Positions 10,812-22,384 are shown, counted from the first letter of the stretch. The stretch: DNA of 64,000 nt from Pseudorasbora parva (GCF_024679245.1 NC_090177.1:45668018-45732017); one strand, 5' to 3'. Made by a program: numbers and translations. The notes: generated by a model not told the origin, from the letters alone.

Positions 10812-12022
10812 CCAAGCTTAACACATCAACTTTGAGGACAAAATGTTCAATTGCTGTCTAATATATCCCACCCACTAACAGGTGCCGTGATGAAGAGATC
10901 ATCAGGGTTACTCACTTCACATAATGTTGTCTGCAATTTTTAGGTCTTCGACAAATTCCTTTTGTTCCTCTTTTGTTAGTTAATCTAGATAACAATGTCT
11001 GAATGTATATAAAATGTACAAAATGAATAAAAGTAAATAAGTATGTGTGAGGACATGTTTTGATGCTGGTGTTAGAGCCATTAAAAAAAAAAAACTCCCC
11101 AAATAGTGTTGATTATTTAAAAAACAGACAGATACAGACAGGTAAATTGTGTTTTCCTCATGTATTCTGCTGTCTTAGGTCGTCTTTTTCCTTTCATGTG
11201 AGTCTGAGAGGAAATTGCTGTGTTCATCTGTGCGCTGCTACTATATGGTTTCTATGGCAACCTCTCCAAAATGATGTGCTCTGAATGAGATGTGCTGGTG
11301 ATTACAGTCTAGGAAGGAAGGCTGATGTTTCTGTTAGCCATCGCCTGTGAAGGGAAGTGTGCGGTGTGCTAATAAAAGCGTGCTTCCTGTCTTCATGCCA
11401 TGGTTCTGCTGCATATCTTCTACACGTCAGAGAATATATATTTGAATATACTGCCCCCTTCAGAGTGCACTGGAAGTATCATTGGTCTAACAATTGTGTG
11501 TTGATTTGAATGTAAATGTAAATATATTATATTAACAATCAGCTCAGACTCCTGGTGCCTCATTTATAAAAAGCATGAATTATATGTTTATGAATATGAT
11601 TATAAATACCAATTTGCTTCTATACAGTAAAAGTGAGGAATTATGCTTTTCTGTGAGTGATCAGTTGTGTAAGTTAGAAACAAATGTAATCTCCTAAACT
11701 CACCTGAACCTAAACTGTGGAGAACTGTACAAGAAATGAAATGCGTTTGTGCTCGAGCACAAAAAAAACAAATAGTTGGATTATTGTAAGGTCTGTGTAA
11801 TGCCCTAAATTAACAGCTTTATTATCCTCAAAACAAGCCAAATTATACTTGCCTTCGCTCCACAATATGGCATTGAATCATGAACATAACACACACATGA
11901 CCCTCGACATAATGGTTATAGCTTTCATTTGTCATTTTTATTTAATTCTTGTGTTTTCTTTCAGTTTAGTCCTTGATAAACCCTGCTGTTTGTCGATAAA
12001 TGAAGACTGTTTTGTTTACCTG
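10812..12022. other. no recognisable gene or element
   Basis: No splice-bounded exon, transposon terminus or RNA gene is recognised. A short poly-A tract lies near 11083. Confidence 0.45.
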
Positions 12023-12100
12023 TTTCTTCTTCTTCTTCTTCTTCTTCTTCTTCTTCTTCTTCTTCTTCTTCTTCTTCTTCTTCTTCTTCTTCTTCTTCTA
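12023..12100. repeat. (TTC)n microsatellite
   Basis: An almost pure TTC run. The poly-Leu and poly-Glu open frames across it are artefacts of the repeat. Confidence 0.95.
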
Positions 12101-13017
12101 CCACAGTTGTTACTATGACCCTGAAAGCCATATGAGCCATTAATTTTATGACTTCTGGCAACCAGTTGAGCAAGGTTTATGTGTTTTGCTGAGAGTTAGC
12201 AGATTGTCAACCTTTTTGATTAATGTGTATTTGATGTTTTCTCATCTACCACCCTCAGGTCCCATGTCCCAAGTCCCATCAGCCATGTTTACACTTTTTC
12301 CCTCAATCTGAATTAATTTATTCGGATTGATGAATTTGAACATAGTGTTTACTTGAAGGCTAATTAAAGAGATCGGGTTGATTTGTCCATTTATATGTCA
12401 CAAACTTCTGATCGGATTTAAACTTTTGACATGCGCACACATGTGTACTCTGTTGTTGCAGGCTAACCATCCTCCTTTTGTTTGTTTTAAAAAGCTTAAT
12501 ATTGATCTATTCCGGCATCTGATTAGGCGACGGCGAGCTCAAGAACCGTTATGCTGTGCTGCTTATATTAATCAGCTTATATCAATCAGGAAAAACGCCC
12601 CTTCCCGAGCCCAAAGATCAGATTAGGAAAGGTTTAAAAAAAAACCTTAAATCTGAATTAAATTTTAATCAGATCTTGCCAATTCATTCCGATTGAGGTT
12701 ACATGTGACATTTTTATTCCGCCTGTGCTAGTCCGGTTATGATCGGATTATTGGGGTCCACGTAAACGCAGCTACTGATGTTGACAATTAATTGTTGTTG
12801 ATGTTGACAATTAATGTTGAATAACACAAATATACTTTGTTTTTATTAGAGTGCCAGCCGCTGAAAGGTTTGTTTGAGCGGTGCCCTCTACTGTACAGGT
12901 GTGAATTTGCATTTCCTTCAGCCTGAGGCTTTTCATGTTTGGTGTGAAAGTGCCTTTGCATTTTCCAAAAACAGAACTTTTGTGTTTTTAGTTGCTAAAA
13001 AACAACTATAAAATCTA
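12101..13017. other. no gene; possible decayed repeat
   Basis: The stretch 12280-12780 has scattered inverted similarity around ttcggattga and gatcggatt motifs and could be a worn non-autonomous element. No termini can be fixed. Confidence 0.3.
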
Positions 13018-13300
13018 AGGCTGTGTCTGAAATTGCATAGTCTTTTGAGTAGAAACTTATTTTGAATAAGTCATGACTGCTAAAAAAGTATGTTCTATAT
13101 AGTATAAGTGTGTGTAGTATGAATGTGATCAGTTGTGACGCTTCACTGCCATCCACATATCCTCTCCAGTGGCCTCATGGTGTCCATTCATATTCATGTT
13201 TTGCCTACTCTTTAATCAGTACTGTGAATTCAGACATACAGTACTTATTTTACCACATACTGTGTTTCGCCTATTATATAGTAGGGTAGTATGCTAAGGA
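13018..13300. mobile_element. MITE, copy A of the family split at 60135-62592
   Basis: Starts ggctgtgtctgaaattgcat and ends near agtagggtagtatgct, an imperfect inverted repeat. Interior phrases such as ctgctaaaaaagt, ttctatatagtat and tactgtgaattcagaca recur at 60135-60470. It is non-coding. Confidence 0.65.
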
Positions 13301-14055
13301 AGAATATAGCAGTGTGGTTTGTCTCTGTGGTCTCATTTGTGGAGAAACCCCACCACCTAGTGGCTCACATGGATTGGCATTTTATCAGAAATCCTCCACT
13401 CAGTTTTCTCTGTCCCTGATTTGACTGGTTCTGTCTCTGATTGGTTTTTCTGTTCAACTAGATCATCATTCAATTTAGAATGTATTCACAAATGTGGTGT
13501 TTCTTTTACTTTATGTTTCACCTGAATCTCCAGTGGTCACAGAATTCCCTGTTTTGGACACCTCAGTGTATGTAACTTGGTTGAATGCCGTTGTGAGTTT
13601 GTCTGTCTTTTATGGGCTCTTCCGTTGGCAGAGGACCTAATATATCAGTGGCTAGCTCAGAATCATTCTTAGTGGCTCTAGCCTATCAGATCTCATCACT
13701 GTCTCACAAGTGACATCCGTGGCACGATCTGACAGGTCACCACACTTTGCATCGAAGATTCTGTTTGGTACATACCATGCTCAAATGTCTTTCATGAGCT
13801 ACATTTAAAGCTCTGGCACAAAGTGACTGTGGTACCACATTGTGTGCACAGTACCTCTCAAGAATAACTGTCCAATCACACTTCTCTCATTGGCAATGAG
13901 ATTTGCAGCCTGTCCTGTCTGACTTCCCTTAAAATACTTTGCGCTGCTGATGCTTCTTTCACAGCCCTTGTTCTGAGTGCCCTTCTAGCATTTCACAGCT
14001 ACAAATCTCAGGTAGAGGTGTTCTGCTTGTCGGAAATATTATTTATCCGAAAATC
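13301..14055. other. no recognisable gene
   Basis: No long frame on either strand. The - strand resembles heavily decayed coding sequence in places, but no motif is secure enough to name. Confidence 0.35.
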
Positions 14056-14440
14056 ATTAAAAAAAATTAACTTTCACTGTTGTTAGTTGCACTCAAATCA
14101 TCCTTGTTCACATTTTTTTTTAAACTCATGTAACTACATGAAATTAAATGAACTGAGTTTTTTCTACTAAAAATGAGTATTATCAGCTTCACTGAATAAG
14201 TGTTTTTTCCGTTAACTTAACATTGCTGAGTAAAACGAACAAATTGGGCAGTGGATCTGTAGTTCCCAGCATGCTTCGCAAGGGACTGCATTAGGATTGT
14301 AAATTTAGGAATTAAAGTGTTATTTTTATGTGTTTTTCAGTAAAGGGAAATATGTTGTTAGTTTATGTAAGTGTTTGATGTTCAGTAATGTTGGACATTT
14401 AGAGGAGTTTCTGTAATTTTGGGGTTACCATTATGCAGAA
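14056..14440. mobile_element. fragment related to the CACTC-ended element at 39121
   Basis: The run around 14255-14290 (gtagttcccagcatgcttcg) is the reverse complement of a similar run near 39670-39700, and both are surrounded by the same AT-rich context. Termini are not identifiable here. Confidence 0.45.
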
Positions 14441-14479
14441 GAGTGGTGCCTGTGTTTTACAATGACCATTGTTTCAAAG
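14441..14479 (-). mobile_element. L2-like LINE 3' UTR, left remnant beside DIRS element
   Basis: The phrase caatgaccattgtttcaaag matches 6712-6730 in the LINE 3' UTR. The same UTR resumes at 19728, so the DIRS element lies inside this LINE. Confidence 0.65.
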
Positions 14480-14489
14480 AGAGGGAGCG

Positions 14490-14652
14490 AGACACTGCGT
14501 CATTGTAGATGACACATCGGGGAACGCCCTCGGAGTGACGCTGCTGAGTTCATATTTAAAAAAGTCCAATCTTGATTGGTGTTGCGTGATGACGTAACGA
14601 GTGACGGCATACCCGGAGGTATAAAGGGACGCCGGCACAAGCAAACGCAGCT
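14490..14652 (+). repeat. DIRS left inverted terminal repeat
   Basis: Inverted complement of 19550-19715 with few mismatches; both contain tccaatcttgattggtgttg. A ggtataaaggg motif lies inside and could act as a TATA element. Confidence 0.85.
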
Positions 14653-14746
14653 TACTGCTATGAAACAGGACGCTCTGTAGATAGGCGGGGCTACAAGACG
14701 CAGTCTCTCGTTCCTTCTCAGGGAACATGGATTATATTCATAACCC

Positions 14747-14805
14747 GAGACGTTTCCTTTATCGAGGGAACTCGCACTGCGTTATCGTAGATGACACATC
14801 GAGGA
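14747..14805 (+). repeat. DIRS internal complementary region
   Basis: The run ctttatcgagggaactcgca and the following bases are complementary to 19676-19723 at the right end. This arrangement lets DIRS elements form a circular intermediate bridging both ends. Confidence 0.75.
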
Positions 14806-14864
14806 ACGAGTACCCACTAGTCCTCGCCTATCTTGGGCCCCATGATATGGACCGGAGTGCATAA

Positions 14865-16019
14865 TCAGGGGGTGAGCACCCTAGCGCCTGGCGTCACCGG
14901 GAGGTGCAGACTGTAATATCTCACGAAAGTATGCGGTGTGGCCCACCCAGCCGCCTCGCAAATCTCTTGCAAAGAAGCTCCAGAAAGGAGGGCTACCGAG
15001 GAGGCCATGCCCCTGGTAGAATGAGCCCTCACGGCTATAGGTGAAGGCAAGTTGCGCACCTGATAGGCCGTGGCTATTGCCTGGACAATCCAGTTACCAA
15101 TAGTCTGTTTTGCCGCAGGCAGCCCTTTCCTAGGTGGACCAAAGCACACTAACAACTGATCTGACTTCCTCCACTGGGCAGACCTCTCCAAATAAATCCT
15201 CAATGCCCACACCGGGCAGAGGAGGTGAAGCCTGCCCTCATCTGCCGTCACATGAGGCGGGGGATGAAAAGCCTGGAGAACCACCGACCGTACCGCATTA
15301 GACGGTACCTTGGAAATGTATCCCGGGATCGGCCGCAAGATAGCTTTCACTCCGCCTGGGGCAAACTCCAAGCAATTGGGTGTGACTGCCTATGCCTGAA
15401 GGTCCCCCACTCTCCTCAGAGAGGTGATGGCTAAGAGAAAAGCTACCTTAAGCGTAAGGTTCTTGGCCTCAGCCAACTCCAGCGGTTCGAAGGGGGCCTC
15501 AACCAACCCTTCAAGCACCACTGCCAGATCCCACGCAGGGATCCTGGAACGAGCCACAGGTCTCATCCTCCGCGCTCCACTGAGGAACCGTACAACCAGA
15601 TGGTGCCTCCCCAGAGGTCCTTCACCTAACGGTGCGTGGAAAGCTCCTATCGCTGCCACATACACCTTAAGTGTGAACGGGGTAAGCCCGGCGGAAAACC
15701 GATCTTGCAGAAACTCCAGTACTGAAGCCACAGCGCAGTTAACTGGGTCTACTTCACGGTCTCTACACCACATGGAAAACACTCTCCACTTCAAGTTGTA
15801 CAGCCTCCTGGTGGAAGGAGCCCTGGAGCTGAGTATAGTCTCCACGACACCTGCTGACAGACCTTCCTCTATGAGCTCTGCCCCCTCAGGGGCCAGGCCC
15901 ACAGGTTCCATAACTCTGGCTGGGGGTGAAAGATCGAGCCCCCCGCCTGAGTCAACAGATCCCTCCTCAGAGGAATCCGCCACGGAAGGTCGTCTAGCAG
16001 GTCCATAATGTCGGAGAAT
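14865..16019 (-). pseudogene. DIRS tyrosine recombinase, one frame break
   Basis: Two - strand frames (from about 16000 to 15390, then 15371-14865) make one tyrosine recombinase. The SAM-like N-terminal part includes RAPSTRRLYNLKWRVF. The catalytic domain shows SLRRVGDLQA (first Arg), RAHSTRGMASS (H-x-x-R box), AGWATPHTFVRYYS (Trp and nucleophilic Tyr region). The break falls between 15390 and 15371, just after the first Arg box, so the protein is split. In DIRS elements this enzyme integrates a circular DNA copy. Confidence 0.87.
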
Positions 16020-16530
16020 CATACCCTGGTCGGCCACCGGGGTGCTATCAGAAGCAGGCGAATGCCTTCCCGGCGGACACGCTCCAGAACTCCCGGGAGC
16101 AGAGCAATCGGGGGAAATGCGTACAGAGACAGCCTCGGCCACGCCTGTGACATGGCATCCAGGCCCAACGGAGCCGGACGCCTGAGGTAGAACCAAAGTG
16201 GACAGTGGGTCGTCTCTCGAGACGCAAACAAATCCACTTCCATTTGGCCAAACCTCTCGCATATGGCCTCCACCACCTCTGGATGGAGACGCCACTCCCC
16301 GGGCATCAGCCCCTGCCTTGACAGGATGTCTGCTCCCTGGTTTTGGTCCCCCGGGATGTTAACTGCCCTGAGAGATGACAGTTTCCCATGGGACCACAGG
16401 AGGACCTGATGCGCCAGTCTGTACAGAGGGCGCGATCTTAGACACCCCTGATGATTTAGATACGATACTACGGCAGTGTTGTCGGATCGTATCAGGACAT
16501 GGTGGCCGCGAAGGTCCTCGAGAAAACTCC
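16020..16530 (-). pseudogene. DIRS RNase H C-terminal/linker domain
   Basis: Read on the - strand this continues the RT ORF after a frame change near 16531. Visible motifs are IRSDNTAVVSYLNHQG, GDQNQGADILSRQ (RNase H end), then FGQMEVDLFASRE and [15 protein letters not shown], the stretch typical of DIRS pol between RNase H and the recombinase. It overlaps the upstream end of the recombinase ORF. Confidence 0.82.
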
Positions 16531-17847
16531 TCAGAGCTTTTCAGACATCTCTAGGCAGTTGATGTGCCATGAAGCATGCTGGGCTGTCCAAGAACCTCTC
16601 ACTCCTCGGCCTTCCATGACCGCGCCCCAACCAGTAAGGGATGCATCTGTTGAAACGGTTTTCCGGCAACATGATGCTCCCAATACCAGCCCCAGGGACA
16701 GAAACCAAGGTTTCTTCCATATAACGAGGAAACGAATGCATTTGCGCGTTACCCTGATCATACGGAAGGTATTCCCCTTCGGGGAAAACCCCTTGGTTCT
16801 CAGCCACCACTGTAGTGGTCTCATGTGGAGCAGGCCGAGCGGAATCACACTGGACGCTGCTGCCATGAGACCCAGCAGTCTCTGGAACTGCTTGACAGTG
16901 ATGCTGTGGCCCAACCTTATACTGGAGACTTCCGCCCATATGGTCTCGATACGTGCAGGTGACATGTGTGCCCGCATCGTTACCGAGTCCCACACTATTC
17001 CCAGGAACGTGATTCTCTGGGAGGGCGTCAACGCGCTCTTCTTCGTGTTGAGTCTCAGTCCCAAGCACCTCATGTGGGCTAGAACAGCATCTCGATGCTG
17101 AACTGCCATATCGTACGATCTGGCCATGATCAGCCAGTCGTCGATATAATTCAGTACACGGATGCCCTGGAGTCTTAGCGGAGCCAGGGCTGTGTCAATG
17201 CACTTTGTGAAGGTGCGAGGTGACAAGGCTAGGCCAAAGGGAAGGACCTGATATTGGAACGCTTCGCCCCCGAAAGCGAACCTCAGGAACTTCCTGTGAC
17301 TGGGAAGGATGGATATATGGAAGTAAGCGTCCTTTAGATCTATCGTGACGAACCAGTCCTCGAACTGGATCTGACTCACGATAACAGGAATAGTTAGCAT
17401 CCTGAACCTGTATCTCCTCAGAGACCGATTCAGAAGCCTGAGATCTAAAATTGGACGCAACCCCCCATCCTTCTTGGGGACTATGAAGTACCGGCTGTAG
17501 AACCCGACCTCCCTCTCTGGCGGGGGGACCCTTTCTATCGCCCCTTTTACCAGCAGAGAGTGTACTTCCTGCCCCATTACCCCCACCTGCTCGGGACCGA
17601 CCACCGTCCAGACTATCCCCCCAAATTTTGGGGGAGGAACTCTGAACTGCAGTCTGTAGCCCCGTTCTACAGTGCGCAGGGCCCACACAGAGATATTCGG
17701 AAGGCATGACCATGCGCCGAGATACTCTGATAAGGGCACCAGCCTCTCGAGGCTGGTCTGGGGTATTGACCGAACCTCTCCTTCGACTCCTTGAAGCGGA
17801 TAACCGGCAGGGACTAGTCGAGGTAGATTTTCGGTGTGCGAATGCAT
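16531..17847 (-). CDS. DIRS reverse transcriptase/RNase H (438 codons)
   Basis: A long - strand frame encoding the polymerase core. Residues around 130-240 contain KKDGGLRPILDLRLLN, IDLKDAYFHISI (motif A), LPFGLALSPRTFTKC (motif B) and VLNYIDDWLIMA (YxDD active site), followed by the connection region and STDASLTGWGAVMEG (RNase H start). The frame stops after EMSEKL and the RNase H continues in another frame, a single apparent frameshift. It acts with the gag and recombinase of the same element. Start codon choice is uncertain because the frame may begin upstream. Confidence 0.87.
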   Translation of the reverse strand: MHSHTENLPRLVPAGYPLQGVEGEVRSIPQTSLERLVPLSEYLGAWSCLPNISVWALRTVERGYRLQFRVPPPKFGGIVWTVVGPEQVGVMGQEVHSLLVKGAIERVPPPEREVGFYSRYFIVPKKDGGLRPILDLRLLNRSLRRYRFRMLTIPVIVSQIQFEDWFVTIDLKDAYFHISILPSHRKFLRFAFGGEAFQYQVLPFGLALSPRTFTKCIDTALAPLRLQGIRVLNYIDDWLIMARSYDMAVQHRDAVLAHMRCLGLRLNTKKSALTPSQRITFLGIVWDSVTMRAHMSPARIETIWAEVSSIRLGHSITVKQFQRLLGLMAAASSVIPLGLLHMRPLQWWLRTKGFSPKGNTFRMIRVTRKCIRFLVIWKKPWFLSLGLVLGASCCRKTVSTDASLTGWGAVMEGRGVRGSWTAQHASWHINCLEMSEKL

Positions 17848-18162
17848 TCGCTGCTCTGCCGCAGATTTTATATGTGCTGGTCAGAGCCGCGCGCGAAATG
17901 ACGTGGCCCGGAGCCCTTTTGACTGCGGGAGCACAACATCGATTTCCCGAGAGCTCCGGGGGGAGAACGACCTCGGTCACTCCGCCCCGTGGGGGACAGC
18001 TCTCAGCGGTCCTGCCGCAGCTAGGACCGCTTGGAAGCCTTCTTAGCCTGAATGACCTCCCTCAGGTCGGTCTTCGGCTTCGAAGACTTCCCGCGAGAGC
18101 GCCGCTTCTTCTGCCAAGCTCCCTCAGGAGGGGCACGAGAAGCGACGCTCTGCTTCTGCACC

Positions 18163-18768
18163 TCACGGTGCAAGGAGCCCTGTGCTGGCTGAGACTGCCC
18201 ACTCGAGGCAGCCCTGCTGGAGGAGCCCCAGCGGCGAGGGATGAACTGGATGAATGCGGCAGCCTGCTTTTTCACCTCCTGAAACCTCTCGACGACGGTG
18301 CTCACAGCGCCGCCAAAAAGGCCAGAAGGCGAAATCGGGGGAATCAAGGAGAAAGTGTCTGTCTCTCTCCCTGATCCCCAACAGGTTAAGCCAGAGCTGC
18401 CTCTCCGCGCACACCAAACCCGCCATGGAGCGGCCGATAGCACGGGCCGCCTCTTTGGTGACGCGGAGAGACAAATCCGCTGCCTTCCTCAGCTCGGTCA
18501 CATCCTCTGGGGAGGGACCCTCGCCCTCATCGAGCTCCTTCAACAAGTCCGCTTGGTAGGCCTGCAGAACCGCGAGAGTGTGCAGGCACCCACCAGCGCG
18601 ACCAGCCGCACTATATGCCCTTCCCACCAGCTTTGATGTCTCTCGGCATGGTTTCGAGGGCAATGCCGGGGTCTTCAATGAAGCTGCTGTCTCGGGTGAG
18701 AGGTGGCCCGCGAGCACCTCTTCAACCCTCGGCAGCGCAACATATCCCTTCTTAGACGCCCCCAGCAC
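18163..18768 (-). pseudogene. DIRS gag-like ORF, C-terminal part
   Basis: A - strand frame following the first gag-like frame, rich in Arg, Glu and Leu (GRAYSAAGRAGGCLHTLAVL, ELRKAADLSLRVTKEAARAI). The position between the N-terminal gag frame and RT fits DIRS gag. It probably joins the 18839-19519 frame through a frameshift in 18769-18838. Confidence 0.65.
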
Positions 18769-18838
18769 GTTAGCGAAGTCAAGTGCAGGGGGCGTAGTTA
18801 AACGCGCTGAGAAGGGTTTTTCCCACGCCCTACACAGC

Positions 18839-19519
18839 TCACTGTGCAGGTCGGGGAAAACTCGGCAGACCCCGGCGTGGAGGCTGGGCTCGTCGCTTGA
18901 AGAAGCGCCCGTCCAGCTTATTTGGCGGCTGGACGTGCACCTCTTCTTGTGGCCAATCTAGACTAAGCTTGGCCACAGCGCGAGTCAAAACCTCCACGAG
19001 CTCCTCCATAGCCTGCGAGTGGGGTGGCGACTGCCCCACTGCGCCGGCTTCGGTGCTCATCGTCAACGACCCCTCAGAATCGGACAGCATGAGCACCTGA
19101 TCCTCCGCCTTGTGGGAAGAAGCTGCAGCGCGGGCTTCCACACGTGGCGGAAGATCCTCTGAATCGTCAGAGGAAGAGAGAGATGCCTCAACATTCCCTA
19201 ATCCTGCTGACAGATCCATCTGCGAGCCCCAGGATCTGCGGTGCCGCTCTGCCTCGGCAACAGCGGGCCCAGAACCGCGAGGCTGGCCGGCCTCGTCAAA
19301 GACCGCCAGCCGCGAGCGCAGCACTCTCAGCGGCAGCTTATCACACTCGCCGCAAGCCGCTCCCTCGAGAGCGGCCCGGGCATGCTGCACGCCGAGACAC
19401 TGCACACAGAGCTGGTGTGTGTCCGTGCCCGAAATAAAACGCGGACAGGGAGGCACACACCGTCTGAATTGCTCGCTCGCAACAGGAGACAAACAACACC
19501 AAATAGACAGACAGAACAC
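18839..19519 (-). CDS. DIRS gag-like ORF, N-terminal part
   Basis: A 226-codon - strand frame at the 5' end of the element. It has a Cys-rich segment (CVQCLGVQHARAALEGAACG, then C later), like the CX2C-X-H pattern of fish DIRS gag ORFs, followed by an acidic, Ser-rich stretch (LSSSDDSEDLPP). The first residues overlap the terminal repeat, so an internal Met may be the true start. Confidence 0.6.
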   Translation of the reverse strand: MFCLSIWCCLSPVASEQFRRCVPPCPRFISGTDTHQLCVQCLGVQHARAALEGAACGECDKLPLRVLRSRLAVFDEAGQPRGSGPAVAEAERHRRSWGSQMDLSAGLGNVEASLSSSDDSEDLPPRVEARAAASSHKAEDQVLMLSDSEGSLTMSTEAGAVGQSPPHSQAMEELVEVLTRAVAKLSLDWPQEEVHVQPPNKLDGRFFKRRAQPPRRGLPSFPRPAQ

Positions 19520-19549
19520 AGAGCGTGACCGCTGAAAGCAGGAAGCTGC

Positions 19550-19715
19550 GTTTGCTTGTGCCGGCGTCCCTTTTTACCTCCGGGTATGCCGTCACTTGTT
19601 ACGTCATCACGCAACACCAATCAAGATTGGACTTTTTTGATATGAACTCAGCAGCGTCACGCCGAGGGCGTTCCCCGATGTGTCATCTACGATGACGCAG
19701 TGCGAGTTCCCTCGA
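19550..19715 (-). repeat. DIRS right inverted terminal repeat
   Basis: Complement of 14490-14652. It ends with the cgatgtgtcatctacgatga motif and a gttccctcgataaaggga tail paired with the internal complementary region. Confidence 0.85.
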
Positions 19716-19727
19716 TAAAGGGAACTA

Positions 19728-21600
19728 ATTCAACAGAATTTGATTTGGCTGTACAGCCGCTCTGGAGAAAAAAGTGATGTTATCAGCTCACTTCAATTAT
19801 CATATAGTGTCAATGCGGGCAGATATATAGTTGCGGGCAGTGGCAAGGAACCAAAACTCCATCAGGGCATGATGGAGAAAAATAAACCTTGGAGAAACCA
19901 GACTCAGTCGGGATGCCAGTTCTCCTCTGGCCTATTAACACACAGTGGAGGATTATTATTCTGGCAACATTACAGGTCAGAAATCATATTAGATCGGAAT
20001 ATTCCAAATGTTTGGGTATCACGCAAGAGACGGGTTCAATTAGGAAGGCACATCGATTACACAAGAATATGAATACTTTAAAGATCGGAGTTTTTGCACC
20101 GGAGACGGGTTTATTGAGGATGACGTGCCGGTGAGGCAAATTCGGAGGAGACACCAATTGACACGTGACAGAGTGTGTCTTTAAACTGACAGAGTGTGTC
20201 TGCTTCCCGAACAATGCTAGGAAGACTGTTCCAGAGTTTAGGTGCTTAATAGGAAAAGGATCGACCGCCTGCATTTGATTTAGATATTCTAGGTATTATC
20301 AACTGGCCAGAGTTTTGAGACCGCAATAGACGTGATGGAGTATAATGTGTTAAGAGCTCGCTTAAGTACTGGGGAGCTAAACCATTTAGTGCTTTGCAAG
20401 TAATAAGCGAGATTTTAAAATGTATGCGATGTTTAATAGGGAGCCAGTGCAGTGTTGACAGAACTGGACTTATATGATCATACTTCCTGGTTCTAGTAAG
20501 AACTTGAGCTGCTGCGTTTTGGACCAGCTGGAGTTTGTTTATTAAGCGAGCAGGGCAACCACCCAGTAGAGCATTACAATAATCTAGCCTTGAGCTCATG
20601 AACGCATGTACTAACTGTTCAGCATTTTGCATTGAAAGCATGTGCGTAATTTAGATATATTTTAAAGATGGTAGAATGCAGTTTTACAGAAACGTGGCTT
20701 TCAAATGAAAGATTGGTATCAAAGAGCACACCCAGGTTCCTCACTGACGACGAGGGCTTGACAGAACAGTCATCAAGTGTTAGACAGTATTCTCGGTTAC
20801 TACTTGTGGAGCTTTTCTGTCCAATAATTAAAAATTCATTTTTTTCTGAATTAAGTTGCAGGAAATTACTATTCATCCATTTTTTATATCAGCTCTGCAT
20901 TCCGTTAATCTTCTGATTGGTAGGTTTCGTCAGGCCGTGAGGAAATATAGAGCTGAGTATCGTCAGCATAACAATGAAAACTAACGCCATGCTTCCTAAT
21001 GATATCTCCCAGTGGGAGCATATACAGGGTGAAGAGCAGTGGTCCTAACACTGAGCCTTGCGGTACCCCATACTGAACTTGTGATCGGTGTGACATCTCT
21101 TCATTTACTGCTACAAACTGATAACGGTCAGATAAGTATGATTTAAACCATGCCAATGCAGTTCCACTAATGCCAACATCATTTTCGATTCTATTCAGAA
21201 GAATATTGTGATCGATAGTATCGAATGCAGCGCTAAGATCGAGTAACACTAATAGAGAGATACAACCACGATCAGATGATAAGAGTAAATCATTTGTAAC
21301 TCTAATGAGAGCAGTCTCAGTACTATGACACGGTCTAAATCCTGACTGGAAATCCTCACATATACCATTTCTTATTCCATTCCAAACGGTAGATTTGAGA
21401 TTGGCCTGTAATTGACTAATTCTTTAGAATAAAGTTGAAGTTTTTTGAATAAGTGGTTTAATTATAGACAACTTAAAAGTTTTCGGTACATATCCTAATG
21501 TCAAGGATGAATTAATAATAATAAACAGAGGATCTATGACCTCTGTAAGTATCTCTTTTAATAGCCTAGTTGGTATAGGGTCAAGCATACATGTTGTTGA
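19728..21600 (-). mobile_element. L2/CR1-like LINE, 5'-truncated, split by DIRS
   Basis: On the - strand the RT palm is clear at 21249-20905: [17 protein letters not shown] (motif A), [18 protein letters not shown], and [14 protein letters not shown] (active site). The downstream frames 20876-20619 and 20641-20246 show FLIIGQK, RNLGVLFD, SSRLDYCNALLGG and STLHWLPIKHRI, the standard order for L2/CR1 LINEs. The 3' UTR (20245-19728) matches 6740-7240 and is interrupted by the DIRS element. Frameshifts separate the frames and the endonuclease is missing. Confidence 0.85.
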
Positions 21601-21739
21601 TGTAATATATAATTAATGATTAATATAATATATAATTAATTTTAAAGTGAAGGTCATAGTAATCAATTAGTAATTACTCAGGTGTTACTACATCCTTCTA
21701 AAATAATTACTAATTATTTGTATCAGTATTCTATAGTGA
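21601..21739. other. AT-rich spacer
   Basis: Contains attaatgattaatataatat-type repeats similar in style to 26710-26790 at the far side of the second DIRS element. No gene. Confidence 0.4.
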
Positions 21740-22044
21740 AAAGCATGATAACTCTCTATTAATGACTGAAGTCATTGAAAACTTTTGATGCTTTTGTAAG
21801 TTCCCTTTTGAGAGAGGTTCCTCGTATTGCGTACGAGAAAAACTCCTTTTTAGCAAAACTTTATTAATAAAGGTATCTATGTAAAGCGCAGTGCAGCTGC
21901 ACAGCAATAGGAATAGCACGAGGAGCGCTCTGATTGGCCGGGCCGCAGCAACTGCAGGAACCTATGGTGAGGCGGCTGAGAGGAGCGAACCAATGGGGGC
22001 GCTCCAGAGAGACCGCCAAAAAAGGGACTTATATTAGCATACAG

Positions 22045-22260
22045 GAGGCTATATAAGACCCTGATTCACCATAGGTGTCAGATTTTATCTCCTTCAGCGA
22101 CACCGTCTCTGACCTCCGGAATCAAGCAAACCGTTGTCAAAAAGCAACCAGCGGAACATTCCTGCAGACCTGAGGACGCCGGATTCCCACCGGGTCTCCG
22201 CCTTCAGCAACCTGTGTTCCAGCTGCGCCATCCGGCATTAAATATCCTTTATTCGGTGTG
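22045..22260 (+). promoter_or_regulatory. putative TATA-containing leader of DIRS-like element
   Basis: ggctatataagaccctgatt at about 22048-22067 contains a good TATA box ~30 bp before a cagattttatctccttcagc run. The GC-rich region upstream (21915-22040) fits a promoter. Activity is an inference. Confidence 0.4.
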
Positions 22261-22268
22261 TCTATGTT

Positions 22269-22269
<1 letters not shown>

Positions 22270-22328
<59 letters not shown>
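22270..22328. repeat. (GT)n microsatellite
   Basis: Uninterrupted GT repeat within the leader of the DIRS-like element. Frames reading poly Cys-Val across it are artefacts. Confidence 0.95.
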
Positions 22329-22329
<1 letters not shown>

Positions 22330-22384
22330 GCCGCTGCAACGCCACTTCTAAGAGCTTACAGGCTTGTTCTATGCGAGGGGTCTC

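Larger units (their letters stand above)
14480..19727 (-). mobile_element. DIRS-type retrotransposon, nearly full length
   Basis: A 5.2-kb - strand element with gag-like ORF, RT/RNase H, a linked RNase H-tail domain and a tyrosine recombinase in place of integrase, which defines DIRS elements. Terminal inverted repeats of about 165 bp pair 14490-14652 with 19550-19715. Internal sequence at 14747-14805 repeats the complement of the extreme right end (cgatgtgtcatctacgatga), the internal complementary region expected for DIRS. No target duplication is visible, which fits recombinase-mediated insertion. A few frameshifts interrupt otherwise well-preserved frames, so it is probably young but inactive. 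Confidence 0.88.

Noticed and set aside
11849..12173. Poly-Leu (+) and poly-Glu (-) open frames
   Set aside because: Both are produced by the TTC microsatellite.
15424..16008. 194-codon + strand frame
   Set aside because: Opposite-strand shadow of the DIRS recombinase; GC-rich sequence leaves long antisense frames.
17706..18374. 222-codon + strand frame
   Set aside because: Antisense shadow of the DIRS RT/gag junction with no recognisable domain.
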